A stretch of DNA of 64,000 bases from JAHOYW01 sp963664605 (lineage in GTDB: Bacteria; Verrucomicrobiota; Lentisphaeria; Victivallales; Victivallaceae), in contig OY761536.1 in NCBI GenBank assembly GCA_963664605.1, forward strand, positions 4,277,710 through 4,341,709. Direction: 5' to 3'. The notes beneath the pieces are model-generated. The model did not search any database. It saw only the letters and a program-made list of their open reading frames with translations, and had not been told where the DNA came from. Of this stretch, positions 54,125 to 63,339 are shown one piece after another; the first letter of the stretch is position 1, and every line of letters begins with the position of its first letter. Both the position numbers and the translations under genes were made by a program.

Positions 54125-55738
54125 TTAAGTAAGACAACAAAGTAATGCCCCGGCAGCTACAGCTGAACCAATAACTCCTGAAACATTCGGCCCCATGGCA
54201 TGCATGAGCAGGAAGTTGTGAGGGTCTTCTTCCAAGCCGACTTTGTTTGCCACACGTGCCGCCATCGGTACAGCTGAAACCCCGGCAGCTCCGATAAGCG
54301 GATTGATCGGATTTTTAGATAATTTATTCATAAGCTTGGCAAAAAGTACCCCGGCAGCAGTTCCAATACAGAAAGCAACCATTCCAAGGAGAAGAATTCC
54401 AAGGGTCTGGATATTCAGAAACTTGTCTGCTGATAATTTTGAACCGACTGTCAAGCCAAGGAAAATCGTAACGATATTGATCAAAGCATTCTGGGCAGTA
54501 TCGCTTAAACGGTCAACAACACCTGATTCACGCATCAGGTTACCAAGCATCAGCATACCGATCAACGGCGCCGCGTCAGGAAGCCAGAAAGCACAAAGCA
54601 GAGTTATAATCAACGGGAAACAGATTTTTTCCAGTTTAGAAACATGACGAAGCTGCTTCATTTTGATCTGGCGTTCAGCTTTTGTCGTAAAGAATCTCAT
54701 AATCGGAGGCTGAATAATCGGAACCAGAGCCATATATGAATATGCCGCTACTGCCACCGGGCCCAGCAGGGCCGGAGATAGTTTACTGGTAAGATAGATT
54801 GAAGTCGGGCCGTCCGCACCACCGATGATACCAATACTGGCGGCATCTTTCAGATCAAAATCAATTCCGGGAATCCATTGCGTCAGCAATAAAGCGCCTA
54901 TCAGGGCGGAGAAAATACCGAATTGGGCTGCCGCTCCAAGTAAAGCTGTTTTGGGATTGGCAATCAGCGGACCGAAATCCGTCATAGCTCCGACGCCCAT
55001 AAAAATAATTAACGGGAACACTCCGGTTTTGATACCAACAACATAAACCATTCCAAGCAGGCCATCAGGCCCGGCTATAGCGGCAATCGGAATATTTGCC
55101 AGAATCGCGCCGAATCCAATCGGCAGGAGAAGTAGAGGTTCAAAACCTTTAAAAATAGCTAAACCGATCAGCAGAATACCAACCAGCATCATTAATACAC
55201 GCCCGACTCCAAGATGCCATGTGTGGGTCGGGTCCGCTGCTGTCTGACGAATTATATCATAAATTCCGGTACTATGCCAGAGTTTATTGAACATAACCCC
55301 CCATGCAGGAAGGCGATCCGCAGCATTGCTGGACTTATTTACAGAATCCTGGAACAGTCTTTTCGGCAAAGCGGTCATAATGACATCGCCAGGCTCTATA
55401 GTATTCGCGCTTTCGAGCTTTTTATTCAAAGAAAGAACCTGCATTGCTTCTGTGATCTTGACAGTAGCCTTACTGCGTCCCTTGATTGCGAGAATCATTA
55501 TTTCACGTCCAGGCAGAAGTTTCTGTCCCTTAGACAGGCTTACTGAATAAACAGTAGCGGGCTGGTTCCAAGCATAAACCAGCTCAACCTTATCGCCATT
55601 GTCCCGCCACATGAAAACTTTCTGTTCGGTTTTCTTCAAGCCGGGAACAGCCGTATTAAGCTCGGTTTCCACTGCCGGGACAGTAATTCCCAGCAAAACC
55701 AGACAAATTGAAAATATTGTAATTTTTGCGAATTGCAT
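54125..55738 (-). CDS. oadB: Oxaloacetate decarboxylase beta-type subunit with N-terminal extension
   Basis: About 537 residues from the ATG at 55738, which has GGAAGGA upstream and follows the oadA stop by one base. The C-terminal ~400 residues are the sodium-pump decarboxylase beta subunit: FKGFEPLLLLPIGFGAILANIP, GVGAMTDFGPLIANP, GIIGGADGPTSIYLT (conserved Asp) and LMHAMGPNVSGVIGSA. The usual protein has ~380-430 residues. Here a signal-like segment at ~8-22 and ~100 residues of beta-rich sequence (EKVFM..., GREIMILAIKGRS) precede the first family segment. It couples biotin-carboxylate decarboxylation to sodium export. Confidence 0.9.
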   Translation of the reverse strand: MQFAKITIFSICLVLLGITVPAVETELNTAVPGLKKTEQKVFMWRDNGDKVELVYAWNQPATVYSVSLSKGQKLLPGREIMILAIKGRSKATVKITEAMQVLSLNKKLESANTIEPGDVIMTALPKRLFQDSVNKSSNAADRLPAWGVMFNKLWHSTGIYDIIRQTAADPTHTWHLGVGRVLMMLVGILLIGLAIFKGFEPLLLLPIGFGAILANIPIAAIAGPDGLLGMVYVVGIKTGVFPLIIFMGVGAMTDFGPLIANPKTALLGAAAQFGIFSALIGALLLTQWIPGIDFDLKDAASIGIIGGADGPTSIYLTSKLSPALLGPVAVAAYSYMALVPIIQPPIMRFFTTKAERQIKMKQLRHVSKLEKICFPLIITLLCAFWLPDAAPLIGMLMLGNLMRESGVVDRLSDTAQNALINIVTIFLGLTVGSKLSADKFLNIQTLGILLLGMVAFCIGTAAGVLFAKLMNKLSKNPINPLIGAAGVSAVPMAARVANKVGLEEDPHNFLLMHAMGPNVSGVIGSAVAAGALLCCLT

Positions 55739-55739
55739 T

Positions 55740-57554
55740 TTATCCTTCCTCGATAACCAGCAGTACATCACCAGAGTTAACCTGAGTTCCTTCTGCCGCG
55801 ATAATTTCCACAACTGTTCCGGCTTTTTCCGTTTTGATCTCGTTTTCCATTTTCATGGCTTCCGTAATGACAAGCGTATCACCGGGTTCAACAGAATCGC
55901 CTTCTGAAACCAAAAGCTTGAAGACTTTTCCCGGCATTGGAGCTGTCAGGTCAAAAGTTGCACCGCCGGATGCGGCAGGAGCTGCCGGAGCCGCGGCGGC
56001 TGGAACAGCAGTAGTTGCGCCGCCGGGAGCAACATGTACATTAAAGGCTTTACCGTCAACTGTAACAGTATAAGATGCCGGAGCGTCATTTGAAGCTTTT
56101 GCCGCCGGAGCCGGAGCCGCCGCCGCTTCAACATCTTCTTTGTAACGGATTCCGAGAGGTTTATTACCTTTAAGGAATTCAATACCTTTATCACCGCAAG
56201 TAGCAGTAATGAAAATAGTTTCATCTGTAACTTCGAGGTTAGCGGCTTCAAGCTTGGCAGTCGCAGCTTTAATGCCAAGTTCCGGATTAGCGTCGTTAAT
56301 ATCGTGAACGTCTTCTTTTGTTGGCTCAAGCCCGAGTTGTTCAGAAGCAAGCTTGACGATTTCCGCATCCGGCTCTGATGGAGTGTGTCCGAAATAACCA
56401 AGAACCATTTTTCCGTAATCAACGTATATTTTATCCCATTTATCTTTACCTTGCTGCATGCTCATTACATTAGTAAATGCCTGCTGGAAATAGAACTGGG
56501 AAACCGGGGTAACAGAAGTTCCGAATCCGCCGCGGGCCACAACTTCACGCATTTCAGCAATAACTTTCGGGAAAAGCTGAAGGCAGTTATTGTCGCGCAT
56601 CATCTGTGTGTTTGCGGTCAAAGCGCCACCCGGCATTGGAGAGAAGGTGATAAGAGGATTCACTTCCTTGGCTTCAGGAGGCATGAAGTACTTGTCCATG
56701 CATTCCATGAATACCTCTTCGGCTTCAAGAATTTTCTCATGGTCAATATCAAGCGTGTAATCTGTACCTTTAAGACGATGCCACATAGTCAGAATATCAG
56801 CCTGGGCTGTTCCTCCGCTAACCGGGCACATAGCCAAGTCAATGATGTCAGCTCCGGCTTCAATAGCAGCCATATTACAGGGGACCGCCATGCCCGCGGT
56901 ATCGTGAGTGTGGAATTCAATTATAGTTCCTTCCGGCAGGACTTTGCGGGCTTCTTTAATTGTTTCATAAACAGTTGCCGGGGTAGATGTACCTGAAGCG
57001 TCTTTAAAAGCAACGCTGTCAAAAGGAATTTCCTTGGCCAGGACTTCTTTCAGGCGGTCAATATAAAATGCCGGAGTATGAGCGTATTTTTCGTTCAGTC
57101 CCGGAGGAAGCCCCATCAAAGTCACGGTTACCTGGTGTTTGAGCCCGGCATCATGAATACATTGTCCGGAGTAAGCCAGATTGCGAACGTCATTGAGGGC
57201 ATCAAAGTTACGGATCGTGCTAATGCCGTGTTTTTTGAACATTTTTGCGTGCAGGTTGATAATGTCACGGGATTGAGATACCAAACCAACAACATTAGCT
57301 CCACGGGCGAGAGTCTGCAGATTGATTTCCTCGCCGACTACCTCGCGGGCAGCATCCATCATGTCAAACGCATCCTGTTGACAGTAGAAATAAAGGCTTT
57401 GAAAACGAGCTCCACCGCCAATTTCAAAATTTGTTGTGCCGGCTTCCACTGCTGCTTTCAATGCGGGGAGAAAGTCTTCCGTCTTTACGCGAGCTCCGAG
57501 ACAGCTTTGAAAACCATCGCGGAATGACGTGTCCATAAATCTAATTTTTTTCAT
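55740..57554 (-). CDS. oadA: Biotin-dependent decarboxylase alpha subunit (OadA/PycB type)
   Basis: A 604-residue protein. The N-terminal carboxyltransferase barrel starts FMDTSFRDGFQSC and includes KDASGTSTPATVYE and EFHTHDTAGMAVPCN (metal His residues). A conserved PycB/OadA domain follows (~300-450), then an Ala/Pro-rich linker (~480-530), and the C-terminal biotinyl domain with EAMKMENE, biotin-Lys at ~568. It transfers the carboxyl from oxaloacetate or a similar acid to biotin; OadB then releases it while pumping sodium. It starts 27 bp after oadG, with birA two genes upstream to attach the biotin. Confidence 0.93.
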   Translation of the reverse strand: MKKIRFMDTSFRDGFQSCLGARVKTEDFLPALKAAVEAGTTNFEIGGGARFQSLYFYCQQDAFDMMDAAREVVGEEINLQTLARGANVVGLVSQSRDIINLHAKMFKKHGISTIRNFDALNDVRNLAYSGQCIHDAGLKHQVTVTLMGLPPGLNEKYAHTPAFYIDRLKEVLAKEIPFDSVAFKDASGTSTPATVYETIKEARKVLPEGTIIEFHTHDTAGMAVPCNMAAIEAGADIIDLAMCPVSGGTAQADILTMWHRLKGTDYTLDIDHEKILEAEEVFMECMDKYFMPPEAKEVNPLITFSPMPGGALTANTQMMRDNNCLQLFPKVIAEMREVVARGGFGTSVTPVSQFYFQQAFTNVMSMQQGKDKWDKIYVDYGKMVLGYFGHTPSEPDAEIVKLASEQLGLEPTKEDVHDINDANPELGIKAATAKLEAANLEVTDETIFITATCGDKGIEFLKGNKPLGIRYKEDVEAAAAPAPAAKASNDAPASYTVTVDGKAFNVHVAPGGATTAVPAAAAPAAPAASGGATFDLTAPMPGKVFKLLVSEGDSVEPGDTLVITEAMKMENEIKTEKAGTVVEIIAAEGTQVNSGDVLLVIEEG

Positions 57555-57581
57555 CTTGAACCCTTTTATATATTAAATGTT

Positions 57582-57821
57582 TTATTTTTTATTACGATGC
57601 ATATGAACTGCCGCAATAGCTGCAGCAATTAAATTTTTATCATTTTTGCTGCCGGCTTTCGGAGCAGCCTTGCGGGGAGATGCAACGGCTTTTTCCTCTA
57701 TAAGGTGCGTGAACGGCTTGATGCCTTTCGCTACAAGCTCAATAACTATTACCATTATAGATAAAAATATCAGCACATAGCCCATACCGACGACTAATAA
57801 TTTGAATCCGTCGCTAATCAT
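57582..57821 (-). CDS. oadG: Sodium-pump decarboxylase gamma subunit (OadG family)
   Basis: A 79-residue small membrane protein: one transmembrane helix at ~10-30 (VVGMGYVLIFLSIMVIVIEL), then a Lys/Ala/Pro-rich linker and a C-terminal AAIAAVHMHRNKK that fits the OadG tail, which binds zinc and the alpha subunit. The order oadG-oadA-oadB is common. A small protein of this type anchors OadA at OadB. Confidence 0.85.
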   Translation of the reverse strand: MISDGFKLLVVGMGYVLIFLSIMVIVIELVAKGIKPFTHLIEEKAVASPRKAAPKAGSKNDKNLIAAAIAAVHMHRNKK

Positions 57822-57886
57822 TTTAAATTCCTTCTTTTATATTAATATTTTTATATTAATTATTGCTTATATAAAATCTTTTTTTA

Positions 57887-58645
57887 TTAGAGTTTTTCAA
57901 AATCAATAGAGTTTTTATTGATTTTAACATCACCGCTGAATAATTTTATTCGTCCCCCTGCGGTCTCAAAAATTAATTCACCGTTATGGCCGAAGTTGAT
58001 AATTTTACCAGAAATATCTTTTTCGCCTGTATTGATTTCAACAGTCTGCCCCAGCAAAAGATTCTCATCTTTCCAGCATGAAAACAGCATTTCTGGAGAA
58101 ATCGAATAGATATTATAATACTTGTTTAGGCTTTTAGCTAATTTTTTTACAATTTTTTTTAAATTAAATTTATTATTTGTTTCATACATCAATGAGGTGG
58201 CCGGCTGGTCAATATTATTTATAATTTCCGCCGGCATGTTGATATTGATTCCGATACCAGCGACAATTCCGGTCACCTGCTGATTACTGGAAGATGCCGT
58301 TTCACAGAGAATTCCAGCAATTTTACGCTCCCGGCAAAATATATCATTAGGCCACTTGAGCCAGAATTTTATATCAGGGGCACTTTGCCGCAAAGCAGAC
58401 AATGCAGCCAGAGAAATAAACATTGAAGCCAGAGCCGGATTTTGTCCGACATTCTTTATTATCATGGATGCGTAAACATTGGTGTCAGGTGGAGAAATCC
58501 ATTGGCGTTCGTGCCGTCCACGCCCTTCGCTTTGTTCTGAAGCAACGACTAAAGTAGAGTCCGGCAGTTCCTCAAAGTTGCGCAAAGCATACTTGTTTGT
58601 CGAGTCAATATTATCTAAGTGTATTATATTAAGTTTTTTATGCAT
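57887..58645 (-). CDS. birA: Biotin--[acetyl-CoA-carboxylase] ligase (no HTH)
   Basis: About 252 residues from the ATG at 58645; an upstream frame extension adds 12 codons without support. GRGRHERQW (biotinyl-AMP loop), KWPNDIF and KIAGILCE, with GIGININ, are the catalytic motifs of biotin protein ligase. The DNA-binding domain of E. coli BirA is missing, so it is a monofunctional enzyme, and the C-terminal cap is present. It is 65 bp upstream of oadG on the same strand. It would biotinylate OadA Lys568. Confidence 0.92.
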   Translation of the reverse strand: MHKKLNIIHLDNIDSTNKYALRNFEELPDSTLVVASEQSEGRGRHERQWISPPDTNVYASMIIKNVGQNPALASMFISLAALSALRQSAPDIKFWLKWPNDIFCRERKIAGILCETASSSNQQVTGIVAGIGININMPAEIINNIDQPATSLMYETNNKFNLKKIVKKLAKSLNKYYNIYSISPEMLFSCWKDENLLLGQTVEINTGEKDISGKIINFGHNGELIFETAGGRIKLFSGDVKINKNSIDFEKL

Positions 58646-58790
58646 ATAACAATCTTTTATTGTTCCGGCGTAAAATAGCACCGTAATAAAAAAAAGAAAG
58701 AAAATATAGCATTATTATTCGGAAAAACAGGGAAAACGATATAGATTATTTATATCGGTACACAATTTTAATCTTACAAAGGAGGTTGCT

Positions 58791-59327
58791 ATGAAAAAAT
58801 TAATTGTTTTTGCAGCTATGGTTTGCGGTATTGCGACATTTGCAGGAGATATTGATATTAATGGTGATTTCAAAAAGCTTAAAGGTAATATGCCGGCAGG
58901 GTGGACCCAGAACAAGAGCAAATGGGCTAAGCCTTTTGCAAAGGTTGAATTATTGAAAGACGCGACAGGCAATGCCCTGAAAATAGTCAGCAGTAAAGAA
59001 ACAAAATCTACTCATATTTATTCCAGCAAGGTAATTCCGGTCAAAGCTGGTGACAAAGTCAAACTGACAATAAAAATAAAAGGCAAGGGAAAAGCCGGAG
59101 TTGGGGTATATGCCCACGGTGATAAAAAATGGTGTTTCGGCTCTTATAAATGTACTAAATTACAAGATGAAGCAACTGAATTCATCAATATAATCCCTGT
59201 CAAAGACCGCATGAAAAACGGCAAAGTTACTGTGGTTGCTAAAAGCTGTAAAGTTGTCCTGGAGATCAAAGCAGACACAGAAGCAGTATACGAATCTGTA
59301 AAAGTGGAAGTTATTCCGGGAAAATAA
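58791..59327 (+). CDS. Secreted hypothetical protein with carbohydrate-binding-like beta-sandwich
   Basis: A 178-residue protein. Residues 1-18 are a signal peptide (MKKLIVFAAMVCGIATFAGD). The mature protein has the pattern of a small CBM-like jelly roll: GDFKKLKGNMPAGWTQNK, VKAGDKVKLTIKIKGKG and VYESVKVEVIPGK. The Shine-Dalgarno AAAGGAGGT is near perfect, suggesting high expression. It is alone between two minus-strand genes. Possibly a periplasmic or surface binding protein; the function is not known. Confidence 0.7.
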   Translation: MKKLIVFAAMVCGIATFAGDIDINGDFKKLKGNMPAGWTQNKSKWAKPFAKVELLKDATGNALKIVSSKETKSTHIYSSKVIPVKAGDKVKLTIKIKGKGKAGVGVYAHGDKKWCFGSYKCTKLQDEATEFINIIPVKDRMKNGKVTVVAKSCKVVLEIKADTEAVYESVKVEVIPGK

Positions 59328-59345
59328 AAATCATACAGGTTTTCA

Positions 59346-60095
59346 TTATCTGCAACGCCTGACATATTCGAACAGGAATATTGTCGCTGCTTGAGCAGCA
59401 TTGAGGGATTCGAATTTACCGGGCATTGGAATTGTGACGCGTTTTGCGCCTTCCAGCCTGCCAACCCCGTGCGCCTCGCTGCCGATAATAACTACTGACT
59501 TTTCATATAAAGATTTTTCAGCAAACAAATCAGCTCCTTCATGCGGATCGGTCAGGTAAAAGCTTTTGTAATCATATTTTACCGCTGTTTCAGACAGGCT
59601 TTTCAGGTCGGGAAAAACCCGCAGGCGCATAGAAAACTGAGCCGCCATTGCGGAACGGATGGTTTTATCGTTAAACGGGTCCACCGAGCCGGTTGTGTAC
59701 CATAATTCTGTTAGTCCAGCCGCTTTAGCGGTTCGCAGGATTGTTCCAAAATTACCGGGGTCACCAACACGGTCAAGAACAAAAATAAAATCATCTTCAG
59801 GCGCAGATACCGTGTGTTCAGGGACTTCGGCTACACATAAAATGCCCTGCGAATTAACCGTGGACGCAAGTTTTTCGAATTCGTAATCAGGAATAACATA
59901 GGACAAAGGACTGGTTTTGAAATCAATCCGCAGTGACTCACGACAAACTGTAAATTTCACCAATTCAGGAGCCGCAGACAATAATTCTTCACAACAGCGA
60001 ACGCCTTCGCAAATGCACAAAGATGTTTTCTTGCGCCCATGCCGGGAGTACAAAGACTTTATCAAGGACTTTTGCTTTTGCGGCAAATTATCCAT
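59346..60095 (-). CDS. SpoU/TrmH-family RNA methyltransferase
   Basis: A 249-residue SPOUT methyltransferase. An N-terminal RNA-binding domain (~1-90) precedes VLDRVGDPGNFGTILRTAKAAGL (motif 1 region), VVIIGSEAHGVG (motif 2) and VTIPMPGKFESLNAAQAATIFLFEYVRR (motif 3, SAM knot). The family 2'-O-methylates rRNA or tRNA riboses. Target is not known; RlmB or TsnR-like roles are possible. It starts 24 bp after the end of the TPR-protein gene on the same strand. Confidence 0.92.
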   Translation of the reverse strand: MDNLPQKQKSLIKSLYSRHGRKKTSLCICEGVRCCEELLSAAPELVKFTVCRESLRIDFKTSPLSYVIPDYEFEKLASTVNSQGILCVAEVPEHTVSAPEDDFIFVLDRVGDPGNFGTILRTAKAAGLTELWYTTGSVDPFNDKTIRSAMAAQFSMRLRVFPDLKSLSETAVKYDYKSFYLTDPHEGADLFAEKSLYEKSVVIIGSEAHGVGRLEGAKRVTIPMPGKFESLNAAQAATIFLFEYVRRCR

Positions 60096-60119
60096 TATTT
60101 ACCCATTTGGACAATTAGT

Positions 60120-60842
60120 TTATTTCTTAAGCTTAACGCTTTTAGTGACAACTTTCTTAGCAGCAGCCTTTTTCGGTGCTTTTGTTAATCCTATCAGCAT
60201 GAATTTTGCCTGAGACACCCAGAATGTGGCAGCCTGATTGTTTACTGACGGCCTGATTTTACTTGCTTTTGTGAGGTATTCACGGGCTTTATCGCTTTGT
60301 TTCAAAGCGGCATAAAGGCGCCCTGCAGCATAATTGGCTTCGCAACGCAGGCCATCCGGAAGGGATGGGTCGGCAGCCATTTTCGCAAATTTTTCAGCAG
60401 CACTTGTCTTTTTGCCTTCCAATTCAAGCGCATAAGCTTCGTCCAGACTGATGCGCCAGCTCATCTCGCGCGGAATATCAGAGTTACGGAGTAATTCGAA
60501 CTGTTCATAGGCTTTGCCATATTTTTTTTCTTCAAGGTAGCTTTTTGCCAAACGCAGACGGGCATAATTTGCTGCCGGGTAAGCAGGATATTTTTTTATT
60601 ACTGCAATTATTTCAGCTTCTGTTTTTGCATTGCATATTTCGTCATTTATTCTTCGTTCAGTTGACTTCCGTGAATCAGAAATCATAACCCAGAGGGCAA
60701 CCCCGACGACAATAGCCAGGGCAACAGCGCCGATCTGCTTCCAGTAGTTTATAGCAAAATGTTCAAACTTATCAAAATCATCCAATAAGGCATTGGTGAT
60801 TTCGGCATCCAGAGCTTTTTTCTTATTTTTATCAACAGCCAT
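60120..60842 (-). CDS. Membrane-anchored TPR protein (YfgM-like)
   Basis: A 240-residue protein. An N-terminal cytoplasmic segment leads to one transmembrane helix at ~38-54 (GAVALAIVVGVALWVMI) and then tetratricopeptide repeats at ~75-210 (NYARLRLAKSYLEEKKYGKAYEQF; NYAAGRLYAALKQSDKAREYLTKA), ending in a Lys-rich tail. The layout resembles YfgM, an ancillary factor of the SecYEG translocon. AAAGG precedes the ATG. It could have another scaffolding role. Confidence 0.8.
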   Translation of the reverse strand: MAVDKNKKKALDAEITNALLDDFDKFEHFAINYWKQIGAVALAIVVGVALWVMISDSRKSTERRINDEICNAKTEAEIIAVIKKYPAYPAANYARLRLAKSYLEEKKYGKAYEQFELLRNSDIPREMSWRISLDEAYALELEGKKTSAAEKFAKMAADPSLPDGLRCEANYAAGRLYAALKQSDKAREYLTKASKIRPSVNNQAATFWVSQAKFMLIGLTKAPKKAAAKKVVTKSVKLKK

Positions 60843-61108
60843 AATATACCTTTAATATGTTTAAATAAATAACAATTTAAATACTTCAACCGCATAACCT
60901 AAACCTTGTTGCCCTTGAAATCAACATTCAGGAGATATTTTTTACGTATTTTTATTTAAAACACAGGTTTTCCAAGTGGAGAAAGATTGAAACTGCCTTG
61001 AAATAGAACAGCCGTCAAAGAAAAATTAACAATGGCATTGCATTTTCCGCCATATTGCTGTACTTTCAATTGTTTAATGAAATTAATATTTTATCCGGAG
61101 GAATATTT

Positions 61109-62152
61109 GTGAGTATAAAGAGCAATGAAATAGCTGATTTTTTCAGACAATTGTCGCTTTTAGTCAAATCCAATCTGCCATTGCCGGAAAGCCTTAGTAA
61201 TATTGCGGAGAATACCCAAAAGAATGAATTCCGTAAAATTATTGAAGACATTGCCCGTCAGGTGGCAAACGGCTCTAAATTTTCCGAAGCTGTGAAAGAA
61301 CATTCCTTTTATTTTTCAGACTACCAAATAAAAATGCTTGAGACCGGGGAACGTACCGGATCACTTTCCGAGATGCTCAAAGAAATTGCCACCACGACTC
61401 AGGTAAATAACCGGATCGCCAACATTTTTCGCGGCGCCGCTTTTTATCCATTGCTTATTATTTCCTTTGCCCTTGCTCTGGTGTTGGCTATGAGTTATTT
61501 TATTGTCAGCGAATTTAAACAAATATTTGATGACTTACTGCAGGGGGAGCCTTTGCCGCCGATAACGCAGTTTACGATTGACATGTCCAAGTTTGTCGTA
61601 GAAAATCCCTGGGCGGCTGTCGCTCTTGTACTTTGCGTACCTGTATTTGGGATATGGCTGCTCGGGCCCAGTGTTTCCGCACGCAAGCTCCTGTTAACGC
61701 TCATAAAAATCATGCCCTTTTCCAAAGGGGTGTTCAATAATTTGATAATGGCCAGGTTTTGCATGACCTGGGCAACGCTGCTTGATAGAAAAATAAGTGA
61801 CGCGGATTGTTTTAAAATGATTGCTGAAAGCATTGGCGACACTTCTTTAAAGAAAGCTTTTTACAAAGTTTCCGAAGCAATAGAAAATGGAGCCGACACA
61901 GCCGAAGAACTAAAAAAAACAGGTGTAGTTTCGCACCTTATCCCAATGATAATCAAGCATTCGGAGGAAAGCGAGCTGCCTGATGAATTACGATCACTGG
62001 CTGAACTTTTCTGGCACAAAGCAAGTATCGGCAGTAAAAAGTTCGAAGTAGCCTGGCAGGCTGTACTTATTGTGCTTGTTTCCTGCTTTGTCGGAACAGT
62101 AATTATGTCTATGTTTTTACCACTGACTAAGATTATTGAAAAACTGGGCTGA
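61109..62152 (+). CDS. Type II secretion/type IV pilus GspF/PilC-family protein 1
   Basis: About 347 residues from the GTG at 61109, chosen because GGAGGA stands 6 bp upstream; an earlier ATG has no such site. Two GspF domains of four-helix type flank transmembrane segments: FFRQLSLLVKSNLPLPESL and MLETGERTGSLSEMLKEIA in the first, FKQIFDDLLQGEPLPPITQ in the loop, FCMTWATLLDRKISDADCFKM in the second. The inner-membrane platform of type II secretion or pilus machines is built from this family. It is followed after 2 bp by a second GspF-like gene. Confidence 0.9.
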   Translation: MSIKSNEIADFFRQLSLLVKSNLPLPESLSNIAENTQKNEFRKIIEDIARQVANGSKFSEAVKEHSFYFSDYQIKMLETGERTGSLSEMLKEIATTTQVNNRIANIFRGAAFYPLLIISFALALVLAMSYFIVSEFKQIFDDLLQGEPLPPITQFTIDMSKFVVENPWAAVALVLCVPVFGIWLLGPSVSARKLLLTLIKIMPFSKGVFNNLIMARFCMTWATLLDRKISDADCFKMIAESIGDTSLKKAFYKVSEAIENGADTAEELKKTGVVSHLIPMIIKHSEESELPDELRSLAELFWHKASIGSKKFEVAWQAVLIVLVSCFVGTVIMSMFLPLTKIIEKLG

Positions 62153-62154
62153 AT

Positions 62155-63339
62155 ATGATTAATGAATTTGAATCTCATGATTTCACCTTGCCGGCACTCA
62201 GCGACAAGGCTCACATGCACCTTAACGGACATGTCGCTGATTTGATTGCCACCCTTGCATGGGCTGTAAAGCATGATATACCTTTTCTTGAGGCATTGGC
62301 GGAATATGTACCCAGGAACCCGAAATGGGGACCTCCTGTAAGTTATGCTCAAATGGGAAAAATGGAAAAGCCGGAGGGAAAGGAAGGAAGGAAAAAATCA
62401 TTTTGGGATATGAATATAACTATTGGACGTATGCCCTGGCAAAGATTCATGGACAAACTGAAAGACGGGCAATCATTAAGTTCGGCATTAAATGAATTAA
62501 GAAAACAGATACCGAGTTATATCTTAGCCGCAATTAAAGAGGCTGAGGGAAGAAACAACTTGAAGATAACATTGCCGTTGCTGGCCGAACGTTTACACAG
62601 CGGGGAAAGTTCTCTCCGGAACTGGAAGACAATGCTGGCTTACCCTATGGTTCAACTCTTGGCAATGGCTTTTGTCATTACCGGGCTGATGCTATTTATT
62701 GTTCCGAACTTCACGAAAATATTTGATGATCTTCTCCAAGGGGAACCCCTTCCCGAAGTAACGCAACTGGTTATCAATGCAAGCGCTTTTATCAAAGATA
62801 ATTTTTCCGAAATAACTTTTATGATTATAATTTTATCTGTTTTTATCCCCATACTGTCACGCAGCGGCTTATTGATGGACTTTTTTTCCCTGATACCTTT
62901 TGCCGGACGCAAGATCAAGCTTTTTGTGCTTTATGACATAGCCAAGAGCATGAGCAGTTTTATGGCTGCCGGTGATGATGTTCTAAAGGCGGCGGAATCG
63001 ACAATGCATTGCCAGAAGAGCATTCTAGTAAAAATAAGACTCAAAAGATTTATTGCTGATGTAAAATCCGGCAGCAATTGGATTGATGCCTGGGAGCGGC
63101 ATATGAATCTGGGCTCCCCGATCCACCTGTGGATGATGCGCAATGCCGCTTCAAGGGAAAGAGTCGCGGAAGGTTTTGTGCATTTACAAAACTGGCTGGG
63201 GGAGGAGCTGCACTTCTTTTCGAGCAAATTTCAGGCTGTCTGTGAGTTTCTGCTTATTTTGGGCAACGCAACAATTGTCGGTGCTATAGTTCTTGCGTTA
63301 TTTTTACCTCTAACAAAAATAATTTGGGCATTATCATGA
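62155..63339 (+). CDS. Type II secretion/type IV pilus GspF/PilC-family protein 2
   Basis: A 394-residue paralogue of the preceding gene's product. It shares IFDDLLQGEPLP and TQLVINASAFI after the first transmembrane segment, and ends in a hydrophobic tail like it (LALFLPLTKIIWALS). The N-terminal ~130 residues are more divergent, with a long insertion (PKWGPPVSYAQMGKMEK) before the first GspF domain. It overlaps the ATPase gene by 4 bp. The two probably form a heteromeric platform with the ATPase that follows. GspF genes adjacent in tandem are unusual. Confidence 0.85.
   Translation: MINEFESHDFTLPALSDKAHMHLNGHVADLIATLAWAVKHDIPFLEALAEYVPRNPKWGPPVSYAQMGKMEKPEGKEGRKKSFWDMNITIGRMPWQRFMDKLKDGQSLSSALNELRKQIPSYILAAIKEAEGRNNLKITLPLLAERLHSGESSLRNWKTMLAYPMVQLLAMAFVITGLMLFIVPNFTKIFDDLLQGEPLPEVTQLVINASAFIKDNFSEITFMIIILSVFIPILSRSGLLMDFFSLIPFAGRKIKLFVLYDIAKSMSSFMAAGDDVLKAAESTMHCQKSILVKIRLKRFIADVKSGSNWIDAWERHMNLGSPIHLWMMRNAASRERVAEGFVHLQNWLGEELHFFSSKFQAVCEFLLILGNATIVGAIVLALFLPLTKIIWALS

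Noticed and set aside
54243..54647. Long open frame opposite oadB
   Set aside because: Antisense shadow of a conserved membrane protein, no ribosome binding site or domain.
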